A stretch of 64,000 bases of DNA, from positions 1-64,000 of the forward strand of contig JANRKD010000026.1 in assembly GCA_033763655.1 (NCBI GenBank), given 5' to 3'. The notes below the pieces were generated by a model. The model ran no database searches. It was not told the origin of the DNA and saw only the letters and a list, made by a program, of their open reading frames with translations. The translations under genes and the position numbers were made by a program. This DNA comes from QFOX01 sp033763655. GTDB lineage: Bacteria; Pseudomonadota; Alphaproteobacteria; Rickettsiales; UBA3002. This document shows, in pieces, positions 15,951 through 24,929 of the stretch (its first letter is position 1; each line of letters begins with the position of its first letter).

Positions 15951-18620
15951 ATGCTGACCACCACTGACATCCGCACCCAGTTTCTGGAGTTTTTTGCCGG
16001 CAAAGGCCACGCCATCCTGCCCTCTTCCTCGCTGGTGCCGCATAACGACCCGACACTGATGTTCACCGCCGCCGGTATGGTGCCTTTCAAGAACGTCTTT
16101 AGCGGCATTGAGAAAATCAGCACCCCGCGCGCCGCCACTGCACAGAAATGCGTGCGCGCCGGCGGCAAACACAACGATCTGGACAATGTCGGCTACACCG
16201 CGCGCCACCACACGTTTTTTGAAATGCTCGGCAATTTCAGCTTCGGCGATTATTTCAAGGAAGACGCCATCGCCTTCGCGTGGGAACTGATTACGAAAAT
16301 CTACGGCATCCCGAAGGAAAAGCTGAGCGTCACCGTCTACCACACCGACGACGAAGCCTTCGATTTGTGGAAAAAGATCGCCGGCCTGCCCGAGGGTAAA
16401 ATCCTGCGCGTGCCGACCAGCGATAATTTCTGGTCGGCGGGCGACACCGGCCCCTGCGGCCCCTGCACCGAAATTTTCTACGACCACGGCGTGGGCGAAG
16501 GCGAATGGGCGCTTAACGACGACGGCCACGATATGTTCGGCGAACGGTTTGTCGAAATCTGGAATCTCGTCTTCATGCAATACGAGCAGAAGGACGCGCA
16601 AACCCGCATCAACCTGCCCCACCCCTCGATTGATACCGGCATGGGGCTTGAGCGTATCACGGCGGTGTTGCAGGGCGTGCATGATAACTACGCCACGGAT
16701 TTATTCAAAACGCTCATCGCCGCGTCGGAAGCGTTCTCGAAAAACCAGCAGGCCGCCCACCATGTCAGCCACCGCGTGATTGCCGACCACCTGCGCGCTA
16801 CCAGCTTCCTGATTGCCGACGGCGTGCTGCCCAGCAACGAGGGGCGCGGCTATGTCCTGCGCCGCATCATGCGCCGCGCGATGCGCCACGCCCACATCCT
16901 CGGCTGCCGCGAACCGCTGATGTGCCAGCTGGTGCCCACCCTGGTGCAGACCATGGGCGCCGCCTACCCCGAACTGAAACGCGCCGAGGCGGTGATTGCC
17001 GAAACGCTGAAGCTCGAAGAGGAAAAATTCAAGGAAACGTTGGATCGCGGGCTGAAAGTCCTCGAAGAGGAAAAAGAGAAAATCAGCACCACCGGCATCA
17101 GTGGCAGCGTGCTGCCGGGCGCGGTGGCCTTCAAACTCTACGACACGTACGGCTTCCCGCTCGACCTGACGCAGGACATCCTGCGCGGCGAGGATATGAT
17201 GGTCGATATTCTTGGTTTTGAAACCGCGATGCAGGAACAGCGCGACCGGGCGCGGGCGGCCTGGAAAGGTTCGGGCCAGACCGCCACCGCCAGCCTGTGG
17301 TTTGACATCAGGGAGCGCGTCGGGGCGACGGAGTTCCTTGGCTACGCAATGGATTCGGCGCAAGGCATCATCACCGCACTGGTGAAAGATGGCGCGGAAG
17401 TGCCGGAGCTGAAAAAAGGCGAGCGCGGGCAGGTTATCGTCAACCAGACCCCGTTCTACGCCGAATCCGGCGGGCAGGTCGGCGACGATGGAATTCTTTT
17501 CGGCAAAACCGGCGGTGGCCGCGTTACCGACACCACCAAACCGCTCGACGGGCTGTTCGCGCACGAGGTCATCGTCGATGACGGCGTGCTCAGAATCAAC
17601 GACGCGGTGACGCTCGACATCGACGTGGCGCGCCGCGATTGCATCCGCGCCAACCACTCCGCCACCCACCTGCTGCATGCGGCCCTGCGCCGCGAACTTG
17701 GCGAGCATGTCACGCAGAAAGGCTCGCTGGTGGATGCCGAGCGCCTGCGCTTTGACATCACCCACCCCAAACAGATTGGCCGCGACGAACTGGCCGCCAT
17801 CGAACTCGAAGTCAACCGGCTTATCTGGCAGAACTCAGCGATCACCACCCGGCTAATGACGCAGGAGGATGCCGTCAAGGCAGGGGCCATGGCGCTATTC
17901 GGTGAGAAATACGGTGCCGAAGTGCGCGTGCTCACCATGGGGATGGACGACGCGGGCGGCATCTATTCGCTCGAACTGTGCGGCGGCACCCACGCCGCAC
18001 GCACCGGCGATATCGGCCTGTTCAAAATCATCAGCGAAAGCGCGGTGGCCGCCGGGGTACGCCGCATCGAGGCGGTGACGCGCGACGGGGCCTATGCCTA
18101 TACCAGCGAACAGGAATCCTGCGTGCGCGAACTTGCCGCGACCCTCAAAATCAAGCCCGAAGATATCGGCACAAAAGTCTGCGCGCTGGTGGACGAAAAG
18201 AAAAAACTCGAAAAACAACTGGCCGAGGCGAAAAAACAACTGGCTCTGGGCGGCAGTAGCGGCGGCGGTGCCGGCGGCGACGTAGCGCTCGAAACCATCG
18301 GCAGCACCAAACTCGCCGCGCGCATCTTCGGTGAACTCGATGCCAAATCCCTGCGCGACCTCGCCAACGCCATGCAGCAGAAACATGCCGACGCAGTGAG
18401 CGTGCTGCTCGCCGGCTTCGAGGGCAAAGGCAGCGTGATTGTCGCCGTCGGCAAGGAACTCAGCGGCAACATCGCCGCACCCGACCTCGTGAAAGCGGCG
18501 GTGGCCGCCCTTGGCGGTCAGGGCGGCGGCGGGCGGCCCGATTTCGCGCAAGGCGGCGGCCCGGATGGCGACAAGCTGGAAGCCGCACTGGCTGCGGTGA
18601 AGGCGGCGCTGGCGGCGTAA
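15951..18620 (+). CDS. alaS: Alanyl-tRNA synthetase
   Basis: The product is 889 residues. The class II catalytic core begins TTTDIRTQFLEFFAGKGHAI and HNDPTLMFTAAGMVPFKNVF. The editing domain has HSATHLLHAAL, and the zinc/editing Cys-His set includes LELCGGTHAARTGDIG. A C-terminal DHHA1 oligomerisation domain with a Gly-rich stretch (GGGRPDFAQGGG) ends the protein. The start at 15951 has GAGGG ahead of it. It lies downstream of repeat copy 1, so its promoter must be within or after that repeat. Confidence 0.99.
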   Translation: MLTTTDIRTQFLEFFAGKGHAILPSSSLVPHNDPTLMFTAAGMVPFKNVFSGIEKISTPRAATAQKCVRAGGKHNDLDNVGYTARHHTFFEMLGNFSFGDYFKEDAIAFAWELITKIYGIPKEKLSVTVYHTDDEAFDLWKKIAGLPEGKILRVPTSDNFWSAGDTGPCGPCTEIFYDHGVGEGEWALNDDGHDMFGERFVEIWNLVFMQYEQKDAQTRINLPHPSIDTGMGLERITAVLQGVHDNYATDLFKTLIAASEAFSKNQQAAHHVSHRVIADHLRATSFLIADGVLPSNEGRGYVLRRIMRRAMRHAHILGCREPLMCQLVPTLVQTMGAAYPELKRAEAVIAETLKLEEEKFKETLDRGLKVLEEEKEKISTTGISGSVLPGAVAFKLYDTYGFPLDLTQDILRGEDMMVDILGFETAMQEQRDRARAAWKGSGQTATASLWFDIRERVGATEFLGYAMDSAQGIITALVKDGAEVPELKKGERGQVIVNQTPFYAESGGQVGDDGILFGKTGGGRVTDTTKPLDGLFAHEVIVDDGVLRINDAVTLDIDVARRDCIRANHSATHLLHAALRRELGEHVTQKGSLVDAERLRFDITHPKQIGRDELAAIELEVNRLIWQNSAITTRLMTQEDAVKAGAMALFGEKYGAEVRVLTMGMDDAGGIYSLELCGGTHAARTGDIGLFKIISESAVAAGVRRIEAVTRDGAYAYTSEQESCVRELAATLKIKPEDIGTKVCALVDEKKKLEKQLAEAKKQLALGGSSGGGAGGDVALETIGSTKLAARIFGELDAKSLRDLANAMQQKHADAVSVLLAGFEGKGSVIVAVGKELSGNIAAPDLVKAAVAALGGQGGGGRPDFAQGGGPDGDKLEAALAAVKAALAA

Positions 18621-18748
18621 TGCGCGCACCTATTTGCCACAACCTGTGATTTACTACGGCTTTTACGGGATACTCTTCCGCTTTCACTGGAATGCGGAAG
18701 AAATACACGCATACTTAACGTGAACATCACCCTCTCAGGGAGCCGCCC

Positions 18749-20230
18749 ATGTCGTCCGTCGTCCAGATCGCCAAAACCGCCCGCACCTACCCGGTCACCG
18801 TTGCTTATGGGGACGGCATCGGCCCGGAGATTATGGAAGCGGTGCTAAAAATCCTTGCCGAGGCACGGGTGCCGCTCGCGATTGATACAATCGAGGTCGG
18901 CCAGAAATTCTACGAAAAAGGCGTGACGACCGGCATCCCCCCCGCCGCCTGGGACAGCATCCGCCGCACCAAGGTGCTGCTCAAAGCGCCCATCACCACC
19001 CCGCAGGGCGGCGGCTATAAATCGCTCAACGTCACCATGCGCAAATCGCTCGGGCTTTATTCGAACGTGCGCCCCTGCACCAGCTACCACCCGTTCATCC
19101 AGTCGATGCACGCGAACATGAACCTCGTCATCATCCGCGAGAACGAGGAGGATTTATACGCCGGGATCGAATACCGCCAGACGCAGGATGCATTCCAGTC
19201 GGTGAAGATTATCACCCGCTCGGGATCGGAACGCATCATGCGCTATGCGTTCGAATATGCGGTCAACAACAACCGCAAAAAAGTCACCTGCATGAGCAAA
19301 GACAACATCATGAAGCTGACGGACGGCGCCTTCCACGACATGTTCACCAAAGTCGCGAAAGAATACCCGCAGATTGAATCCGACCACTACATCATCGACA
19401 TTGGCTCGGCACGGATTGCGAGCAAACCCCACATTTTCGACGTCATTGTGACCGAGAATCTTTTCGGTGACATTATCTCGGACATCGCGGCGGAAGTTTC
19501 GGGGTCGGTCGGGCTGGCCGGTTCGGCCAATATCGGCGCGAATTACGCCATGTTCGAGGCGATTCACGGCAGCGCGCCCGATATTGCGGGCAAGGACATC
19601 GCCAACCCCTCGGGCCTGCTGCACGGCGCCATCATGATGCTGGTGCATCTCGGCCTGAACGAGCACGCCAGCACCCTGCATAATGCCTGGCTCAAAACCA
19701 TCGAGGATGGCACCCACACCGTCGATATTTTCAACGAGATGAGCAAGCGCAAGGTCGGCACCCGCGATTTCGCGCAGGCGGTGATTGATAATCTCGGCGC
19801 CGAACCCGCCACCTACCGCCCGGTGAAATACGCGCCGCGCGCCGAAGAGGCCGCACAGTCGATTCACGCCGTGATGGCCAAGGAAACGGAAACGCGCACG
19901 CTGGTCGGCGTCGATTTATTCGTCCACTGGTACGGCAAGGATGTGAATGAACTGGGCACCCTGCTCGACGAGCTTTCGACCCCGGCCCTCAAACTGCAGA
20001 TGATCTCGTGTAAGGGGCTTAAAATGTGGCCGAACATTGTCACCGAGATGGATGTCACCGACCGCTTCCGCGCGCGCTTCCTGCCCGTTGAGAAAGGCGG
20101 CGAAGTGACGCTGAAAAGCATTGCCGACCTGCTGTCGCGCGCGGCCGAGAAAGGCATCGACTTCCTCAAGATCGAAACGCTTTATACCTTCGATGGCAAA
20201 AACGGCTTCTCAAGCAGTCAGGGCGAGTAG
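18749..20230 (+). CDS. icd: Isocitrate dehydrogenase, NADP-type, alphaproteobacterial long form
   Basis: The product is 493 residues. It oxidatively decarboxylates isocitrate to 2-oxoglutarate in the TCA cycle. The N-terminal two thirds is the isopropylmalate/isocitrate dehydrogenase fold with YGDGIGPEIM, IIRENEEDLYAGIE, the ENLFGDIISD metal site and EAIHGSAPDIAGKDIANPSG. A C-terminal extension of about 150 residues (VGVDLFVHWYGKDVNELGTL onward) is characteristic of the form found in Rickettsia and several alphaproteobacteria, compared with about 416 residues in E. coli. Confidence 0.95.
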   Translation: MSSVVQIAKTARTYPVTVAYGDGIGPEIMEAVLKILAEARVPLAIDTIEVGQKFYEKGVTTGIPPAAWDSIRRTKVLLKAPITTPQGGGYKSLNVTMRKSLGLYSNVRPCTSYHPFIQSMHANMNLVIIRENEEDLYAGIEYRQTQDAFQSVKIITRSGSERIMRYAFEYAVNNNRKKVTCMSKDNIMKLTDGAFHDMFTKVAKEYPQIESDHYIIDIGSARIASKPHIFDVIVTENLFGDIISDIAAEVSGSVGLAGSANIGANYAMFEAIHGSAPDIAGKDIANPSGLLHGAIMMLVHLGLNEHASTLHNAWLKTIEDGTHTVDIFNEMSKRKVGTRDFAQAVIDNLGAEPATYRPVKYAPRAEEAAQSIHAVMAKETETRTLVGVDLFVHWYGKDVNELGTLLDELSTPALKLQMISCKGLKMWPNIVTEMDVTDRFRARFLPVEKGGEVTLKSIADLLSRAAEKGIDFLKIETLYTFDGKNGFSSSQGE

Positions 20231-20296
20231 CCTCACAACAGACTCCCATTGCGGCCCATACTACCCTGCATCCGCAATGTTCGCATAATTGGTGAA

Positions 20297-21172
20297 TCAC
20301 ATCCAGTATTCCGGCAGCGGCGCGGTGACTTTTATCAACGGTTTGCTGGGTTGCAGCGGGATCTCGACCGATTCGGCGTGGAGCATCATGGGCATATTCG
20401 CGGCGGCGAATTCACCTTCCATCGGCCCATAGAACGGGTCGCCCGCAATCGGGCAGCCGAGCGCGAACGCAGCATGCAGGCGGATCTGGTGCGTGCGCCC
20501 CGTTTTGGGGGAGAACTCGATTTCGCTTAAAAACTGCCCCTTGTCTGCGCCACGAACTCCCCACTCCCCCCTTGCGGGGGAGTTAAAATCGTCCTCCACG
20601 ATTTTGGTGAGGGGAAAATCAGCCGAAATCATCCCCCCACCAGAATGCTCAGGAGCATTCTGGCTCCCCCGCAAGAGGGGAGCAGAGAGCCCGGCATCAC
20701 CGGCAACGCCTGTTTGGAAACTCCGCAGCACGCGATATTCTGTCACCGCCTCCTGCCCGGCGTCATCGAGCGACATTTTCCATTTGCTGCCCACACCGCT
20801 TTTCAGAATCGGGCGGCGGATGATGCCGGAAGCTTCCGCAGGCACGCCGACACAAACCGCGCGGTAGGTTTTGTTGACGCGCTGCTTTTCAAACAATTTG
20901 CCCAGCTTGATCAGTGCCTGCCGATGGCGCCCGAGCACCAGACAACCCGAGGTGCCGCGATCCAGCCGGTGCGCCAGCGCAGGCGGCTTTGGCAGACCGA
21001 ATTGCAAATAATGAAACGACTGGTCGAGCGCGATTTTGTCGTGCCCGGTGATATGCACCGCGATGCCGGCTGGTTTGTTGAGCACGAGAATCATCGCATC
21101 GCGGTAGAGCAACGCGGCGTTGATGGCAGCCTCGGAAAGCGGTGTGTCGAACAGGATGGGGGCTGCGCGCAT
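20297..21172 (-). CDS. RluA-family pseudouridine synthase with in-frame repeat insertion
   Basis: The product is 291 residues from the ATG at 21172, five bases after the upstream stop; a TTG at 21199 is less likely. It isomerises uridine in RNA. Visible motifs are VLNKPAGIAVH, the catalytic HRLDRGTSG, and SPKTGRTHQIRLHAAFALG. Between YRVLRSFQT and FLSEIEFSPKTG the family normally has a few residues; here there are about 58 extra residues, encoded largely by a nested palindromic element (20564-20682). The frame is kept through the insert. It is last in a minus-strand set with two acetyltransferase genes. Confidence 0.9.
   Translation of the reverse strand: MRAAPILFDTPLSEAAINAALLYRDAMILVLNKPAGIAVHITGHDKIALDQSFHYLQFGLPKPPALAHRLDRGTSGCLVLGRHRQALIKLGKLFEKQRVNKTYRAVCVGVPAEASGIIRRPILKSGVGSKWKMSLDDAGQEAVTEYRVLRSFQTGVAGDAGLSAPLLRGSQNAPEHSGGGMISADFPLTKIVEDDFNSPARGEWGVRGADKGQFLSEIEFSPKTGRTHQIRLHAAFALGCPIAGDPFYGPMEGEFAAANMPMMLHAESVEIPLQPSKPLIKVTAPLPEYWM
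20564..20682 (-). repeat. Nested palindromic element, copy inside the pseudouridine synthase gene
   Basis: Terminal 19-base arms at 20564-20582 and 20664-20682 are inverted copies with one mismatch. Inside are two further hairpins, AAAATCGT/ACGATTTT (20585-20605) and CAGAATGCTC/GAGCATTCTG (20641-20662), and a long-range pairing of GGTGAGGGGA with TCCCCCCACC. Copy 2 at 56711-56871 has the same plan with different internal stems. On the coding strand it is read in frame, giving SAPLLRG to EWGVRG. The arrangement recalls the coding-region palindromic elements described in Rickettsia. Confidence 0.85.
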
Positions 21173-21176
21173 GGAA

Positions 21177-21752
21177 TCAGCCACGCAACCGGGCTTCAAG
21201 CGCCAGCAAGTTACGGCTGCGATCCTTCAGGCGGCGTAGAGGACACCCCGCATACATGCCCCAGGGTGCAACCTCACCTTTTACCAGTGATTGTGCGCCG
21301 ATGGAACTTCCTTCACCAATGCGGCTGCCGGGCAGCACCACCGTATTCGCCCCCAGGATAACATGCCGCCCGAGCACGACCTCGCCCGCAATAACGCCAA
21401 GGAATTCGCGCGGCACAGTGGGATTCGTCAGGAACTCGCCGCTATAGTCATCGGTGCGGCTGTAAATCTTCACACCCTGCGAAAGCCCGGAGAAATCCTC
21501 CATCGTGATGCCATCCCCCGCCGAAAGGTGGCAGTACGCGGCGATATGAATGCGGGAACCAAGCTGTAACTTTCCGGTAGCGATAAGCGTCGTGTAGCCG
21601 TCGATGCGCACATGGTCGCCGAGGGTGATATGGGAGAAATCACCGACGATGGTGCAATTCTTTGCCACCTGCACCTGTTCGCCCACCTGCGCGAACCCCA
21701 TGCTGCGCAATGCAGCCGAGTCATAGTAGCCCGGATTAAAGGGGGCGTTCAT
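21177..21752 (-). CDS. Hexapeptide-repeat acetyltransferase (WcaF/LacA-like)
   Basis: The product is 191 residues. A left-handed beta-helix is indicated by repeated [I/V/L]-G-x-x hexads (GDFSHITLGDHVRIDG, then VVLGRHVILGANTVVLPGSR followed by IGEGSSIGAQ) and an SRTDDYSG loop like those in WcaF/NodL-type sugar O-acetyltransferases. It overlaps the pglD-like gene upstream (ATGA). It probably acetylates a sugar in the same glycan pathway; the substrate is not shown by the sequence. Confidence 0.88.
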   Translation of the reverse strand: MNAPFNPGYYDSAALRSMGFAQVGEQVQVAKNCTIVGDFSHITLGDHVRIDGYTTLIATGKLQLGSRIHIAAYCHLSAGDGITMEDFSGLSQGVKIYSRTDDYSGEFLTNPTVPREFLGVIAGEVVLGRHVILGANTVVLPGSRIGEGSSIGAQSLVKGEVAPWGMYAGCPLRRLKDRSRNLLALEARLRG

Positions 21753-22408
21753 AGCATTTCCGTTACAGCCGGTGCGGGGCGGATTACCGCTGCATCGGGC
21801 ACATGTTTCGTGACAGTGGCTCCTGCGCCAATCACCGCACGGTTGCCGATGCGAACCTTGTCGATGATTACCGCGCCCGCGCCGATATGGGTCCCCTCAC
21901 CCACCACTGCATAACCGCAGAGCACCGCCGCCGGCGCGATGTGGCAATGGGGCGAGAGCACCACATCGTGATCAATTGCGGCACAGGTGTTGATGATGCT
22001 ATTCTCGCCGATGATGACACCTGGTTGGATAACCGCCCCTGCCATAACCTGCACGCCTTCGCCCATGGCCACATGCGCGTGCACGACCGCCTGCGGACTG
22101 ATGATAGGCGGAAAATCGAACCCCATGGCACGGTAACGCTGGTAAAGCGCCGTGCGCGGCGCAAGCCCCGGCCCTTTGCCGGTGGCGTGGTTTCCCACCC
22201 CGTTGACAAGCATTACCTCTGTCGGATCGAGATCCACCTCTCCTTCCAGCCCTAATACAGGCACCTCAAGCACGACACTGCCGAGCAGCGCCGCGTTGGC
22301 AGTCACAATGCCGCGCAGGGGCAACCCTGCCGCCTGCACCATGCCAATAAGCACACGGGTGTGGCCGCCGCCGCCGATAATCACGATTTGTTGCTGCTTC
22401 ATGGCCAT
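21749..22408 (-). CDS. pglD: PglD-type sugar N-acetyltransferase
   Basis: The product is 219 residues from MAMKQQQ; the second Met is two codons later. An N-terminal Rossmann-like sugar-nucleotide domain begins IVIIGGGGHTRVLIGMVQAA, followed by a beta-helix with INTCAAIDHDVVLSPHCHIA, including the catalytic-type His, and ends GNRAVIGAGATVTKHVP. PglD acetylates UDP-4-amino-sugar in bacillosamine synthesis. Neighbouring pglC- and pglE-like genes support the pathway. The open frame continues upstream, but only as antisense of pglC. Confidence 0.82.
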   Translation of the reverse strand: MAMKQQQIVIIGGGGHTRVLIGMVQAAGLPLRGIVTANAALLGSVVLEVPVLGLEGEVDLDPTEVMLVNGVGNHATGKGPGLAPRTALYQRYRAMGFDFPPIISPQAVVHAHVAMGEGVQVMAGAVIQPGVIIGENSIINTCAAIDHDVVLSPHCHIAPAAVLCGYAVVGEGTHIGAGAVIIDKVRIGNRAVIGAGATVTKHVPDAAVIRPAPAVTEML

Positions 22409-22466
22409 AAACTTACAGCACGCGGCGCGCATTGACAATTGCCGATGTGGCGCGTAACCCGAACGC

Positions 22467-23087
22467 ATGGACAGGCTGCTCAAACGGACCCTCGATATCC
22501 TCGTCGCGGCGGTGTTGCTGCTGGCGCTGCTGCCGTTGTTTCTGGCCGTCGCAGCGCTGGTGCGGGCACGGCTCGGCAGCCCGATTTTCTTTACCCAGAC
22601 CCGCATCGGCAGAGATGAAAAACCCTTCCAACTCATCAAATTCCGCACCATGACCGACGCACGCGCGGCAGATGGAAGCCTGCGCGACGACGCCCACCGG
22701 CTCACCCCATTTGGCCACTGGCTGCGCGCCAGCAGCATCGACGAACTGCCCGAACTGTGGAACATCCTCACCGGCGACATGAGCCTGGTCGGCCCGCGCC
22801 CGCTGCTGCCGCATTACCTGCCCTGCTACACCCCGCGCGAGCGCCTGCGTCACCGCGTGCGCCCCGGCATTACCGGCCTCGCGCAGGTGAATGGCCGCAA
22901 TGCCATCAGTTGGGATGCACGGCTGGAGCTGGACGCACAGTATGTCGATCACTTCAGCTTTGTCCGCGACCTTGCCATCCTCTGGCAGACAATCGCCGTC
23001 GTCTGGAAGCGGCAGGGCATCAGCGCCGAGGGCCAGCCAACCATGCATGCACTCGATGTCGAGCGCGCGCACAAAGGAACCCCATGA
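22467..23087 (+). CDS. pglC: PglC-type monotopic phosphoglycosyl transferase
   Basis: The product is 206 residues. A hydrophobic N-terminal re-entrant helix (ILVAAVLLLALLPLFLAVAA) is followed by FFTQTRIGRDEKPFQLIKFR, the catalytic-type SSIDELPELWNILTGDMSLV and GPRPLLPHYLP. These enzymes move a sugar-1-phosphate from UDP-sugar to undecaprenyl phosphate, the first membrane step of glycan assembly. It is divergent from pglD and overlaps pglE by four bases. Confidence 0.85.
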   Translation: MDRLLKRTLDILVAAVLLLALLPLFLAVAALVRARLGSPIFFTQTRIGRDEKPFQLIKFRTMTDARAADGSLRDDAHRLTPFGHWLRASSIDELPELWNILTGDMSLVGPRPLLPHYLPCYTPRERLRHRVRPGITGLAQVNGRNAISWDARLELDAQYVDHFSFVRDLAILWQTIAVVWKRQGISAEGQPTMHALDVERAHKGTP

Positions 23088-24226
23088 GCACACACCCGCA
23101 GCCACGCATTTTCCTCTCGCCGCCACATCTGGGCGGCAACGAGCAACGCTATGTGAACGAAGCCTTCGCCAGCAACTACATCGCGCCGCTCGGGCCGATG
23201 GTCGATGCTTTTGAGCGCGAGTTTGCGGAATATACCGGCATCCCCCATTGCGTGGCGCTCACTTCCGGCACGGCGGCCATCCACCTCGCCCTGCGTGGGC
23301 TTGGCGTGGGCGCGGGCGATACGGTGATTGCCTCGTCGCTGACCTTTATCGGCAGCGTGACGCCGATTCTGTTTCAAAATGCGACGCCGATTTTTATCGA
23401 CGCCGATGCCGGAAGCTGGAACATGGACATGGCATTACTGGCTGAAACGCTGGCTGATCTGCATAGCAAAAACGCGCTGCCCAAGGCCGTGCTGCCGACC
23501 GACCTTTACGGCCAGAGCAGCGACATGCACGCCCTGCGGCGGCTATGCGACAACTATGGCGTGGCGCTGGTCATCGACGCGGCGGAATCCGTCGGCGCGC
23601 ATGACGGCGACCTGCACGCAGGGGCACTGGCCGATGCGGCTGCCTTCTCCTTCAACGGCAATAAAATCATCACCACCAGCGGCGGCGGCATGCTCGCCAG
23701 CCACAACAAAAAGCTCATTGAGGAGGCGCGTTTCCTCAGCCAGCAGGCGCGCGACCCCGCCCCGCATTACGAGCACACCACCTACGGCTATAACTACCGC
23801 ATGAGCAACATCCTCGCCGCGATTGGGCGCGGCCAGCTCGAAATGCTCGACGCGCGCGTCGCCCGCCGCCGCGAGATTTTCGCCCGGTATGCCACCGCGC
23901 TGGGCCATCTGCCCGGCCTGCGCTTTATGCCCGAATCGCCCAATGGGCGCGCCAACCGCTGGCTGAGCGTCATGCTGGTCGATGCGGCGCAATTCGGCTG
24001 CGACCGCGAAACGATCCGGCTCGCGCTCGAGGCCGAAAACATCGAATCACGCCCCATGTGGAAACCCATGCACCTGCAACCTGTCTTTAAAGGGGCAGCC
24101 ATGATCGGCGGCGCCGTCAGCGAGGCATTGTTCCGCGATGGGCTATGCCTGCCTTCGGGAAGCGCGCTGAGCGATGCACAAGTGGAACGAGTATGTAACG
24201 CCGTGAAAGCCTGCGCCCGTCGCTAA
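23084..24226 (+). CDS. pglE: PglE-type PLP-dependent sugar aminotransferase
   Basis: The product is 380 residues, of the DegT/DnrJ/EryC1/StrS family. The start (IFLSPPHLGGNEQRYVNEAF) is typical of PglE-like enzymes. The PLP lysine is in FSFNGNKIITTSGGGM, with TSGTAAIHLAL and VIDAAESVGA also present. It would convert UDP-4-keto to UDP-4-amino sugar before PglD. The ATG at 23084 overlaps the pglC stop. The dehydratase PglF, needed for UDP-bacillosamine, is not in the window. The stop overlaps that of rnc on the other strand. Confidence 0.88.
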   Translation: MSTHPQPRIFLSPPHLGGNEQRYVNEAFASNYIAPLGPMVDAFEREFAEYTGIPHCVALTSGTAAIHLALRGLGVGAGDTVIASSLTFIGSVTPILFQNATPIFIDADAGSWNMDMALLAETLADLHSKNALPKAVLPTDLYGQSSDMHALRRLCDNYGVALVIDAAESVGAHDGDLHAGALADAAAFSFNGNKIITTSGGGMLASHNKKLIEEARFLSQQARDPAPHYEHTTYGYNYRMSNILAAIGRGQLEMLDARVARRREIFARYATALGHLPGLRFMPESPNGRANRWLSVMLVDAAQFGCDRETIRLALEAENIESRPMWKPMHLQPVFKGAAMIGGAVSEALFRDGLCLPSGSALSDAQVERVCNAVKACARR

Positions 24227-24891
24227 TTCAGGGATGCCAGCATTTTCTCGGCGCCAAGGCGTTCGGCGGTTTTTTTGACCCCCGCTTCGGCGCGCACCGG
24301 GGCCAGCCCTGAGACCCGCACCTCGACCACAAATAGCGGCGCATGGCTCGGGCCTTCGCTGCTGATCAGCACATATTCAGGCAGCTTCAGGCCGCGCCCC
24401 TGCGCCCATTCCTGCAGGGCGGTTTTGGCATCCTTCGGTGGGGCGCCGGTGGCACTCGCCTGCGCCTGCCAGAAACGGTGGATCACCCCGCGCGCGGCAT
24501 CAAGGCCGCCATCGAGATAGATCGCACCGAGCAAGGCCTCGCAGGCATCCTCAAGGTTGCTCGGGTTCTGGCGTCCACCCTGGTCTTCCTCGCCGCTGCT
24601 CATCATCATGCAGTCGCCAAGCTGCATCGTCTGCGCGATGATGGCGAGCCGCTCCCCATTGACCAGTGACACCAGCCGCTTGCTTAAATCGCCCTCGGCC
24701 TCGCCGGGGAAAAGCTGGTAGAGCATGTCGGCAATCACCAGCCCGAGCACCGCATCGCCGAGGAACTCAAGCCGCTGGTTGCTGCCCGCCCCGCCCTCGC
24801 GCAGCAACGAACGGTGCGTCAGCGCCAGCCGCAGCAGGGCCACGTCGCGAAACGTATAATGCAAAGTCTGCTGCAATGCTTCCAGTGTCAT
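24223..24891 (-). CDS. rnc: Ribonuclease III
   Basis: The product is 222 residues. The catalytic domain contains NQRLEFLGDAVLGLVIADML and the second acidic motif DACEALLGAIYLDGG; a C-terminal double-stranded RNA-binding domain follows (ALQEWAQGRGLKLPEY, ending AGVKKTAERLGAEKML). It processes rRNA precursors and other duplex RNA. It follows lepB by 38 bases, the usual lepB-rnc order. Confidence 0.98.
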   Translation of the reverse strand: MTLEALQQTLHYTFRDVALLRLALTHRSLLREGGAGSNQRLEFLGDAVLGLVIADMLYQLFPGEAEGDLSKRLVSLVNGERLAIIAQTMQLGDCMMMSSGEEDQGGRQNPSNLEDACEALLGAIYLDGGLDAARGVIHRFWQAQASATGAPPKDAKTALQEWAQGRGLKLPEYVLISSEGPSHAPLFVVEVRVSGLAPVRAEAGVKKTAERLGAEKMLASLN

Positions 24892-24929
24892 GTCCTCCGC
24901 CCCGGCTAAGAAGTAGGCGCCGCTGCCGT

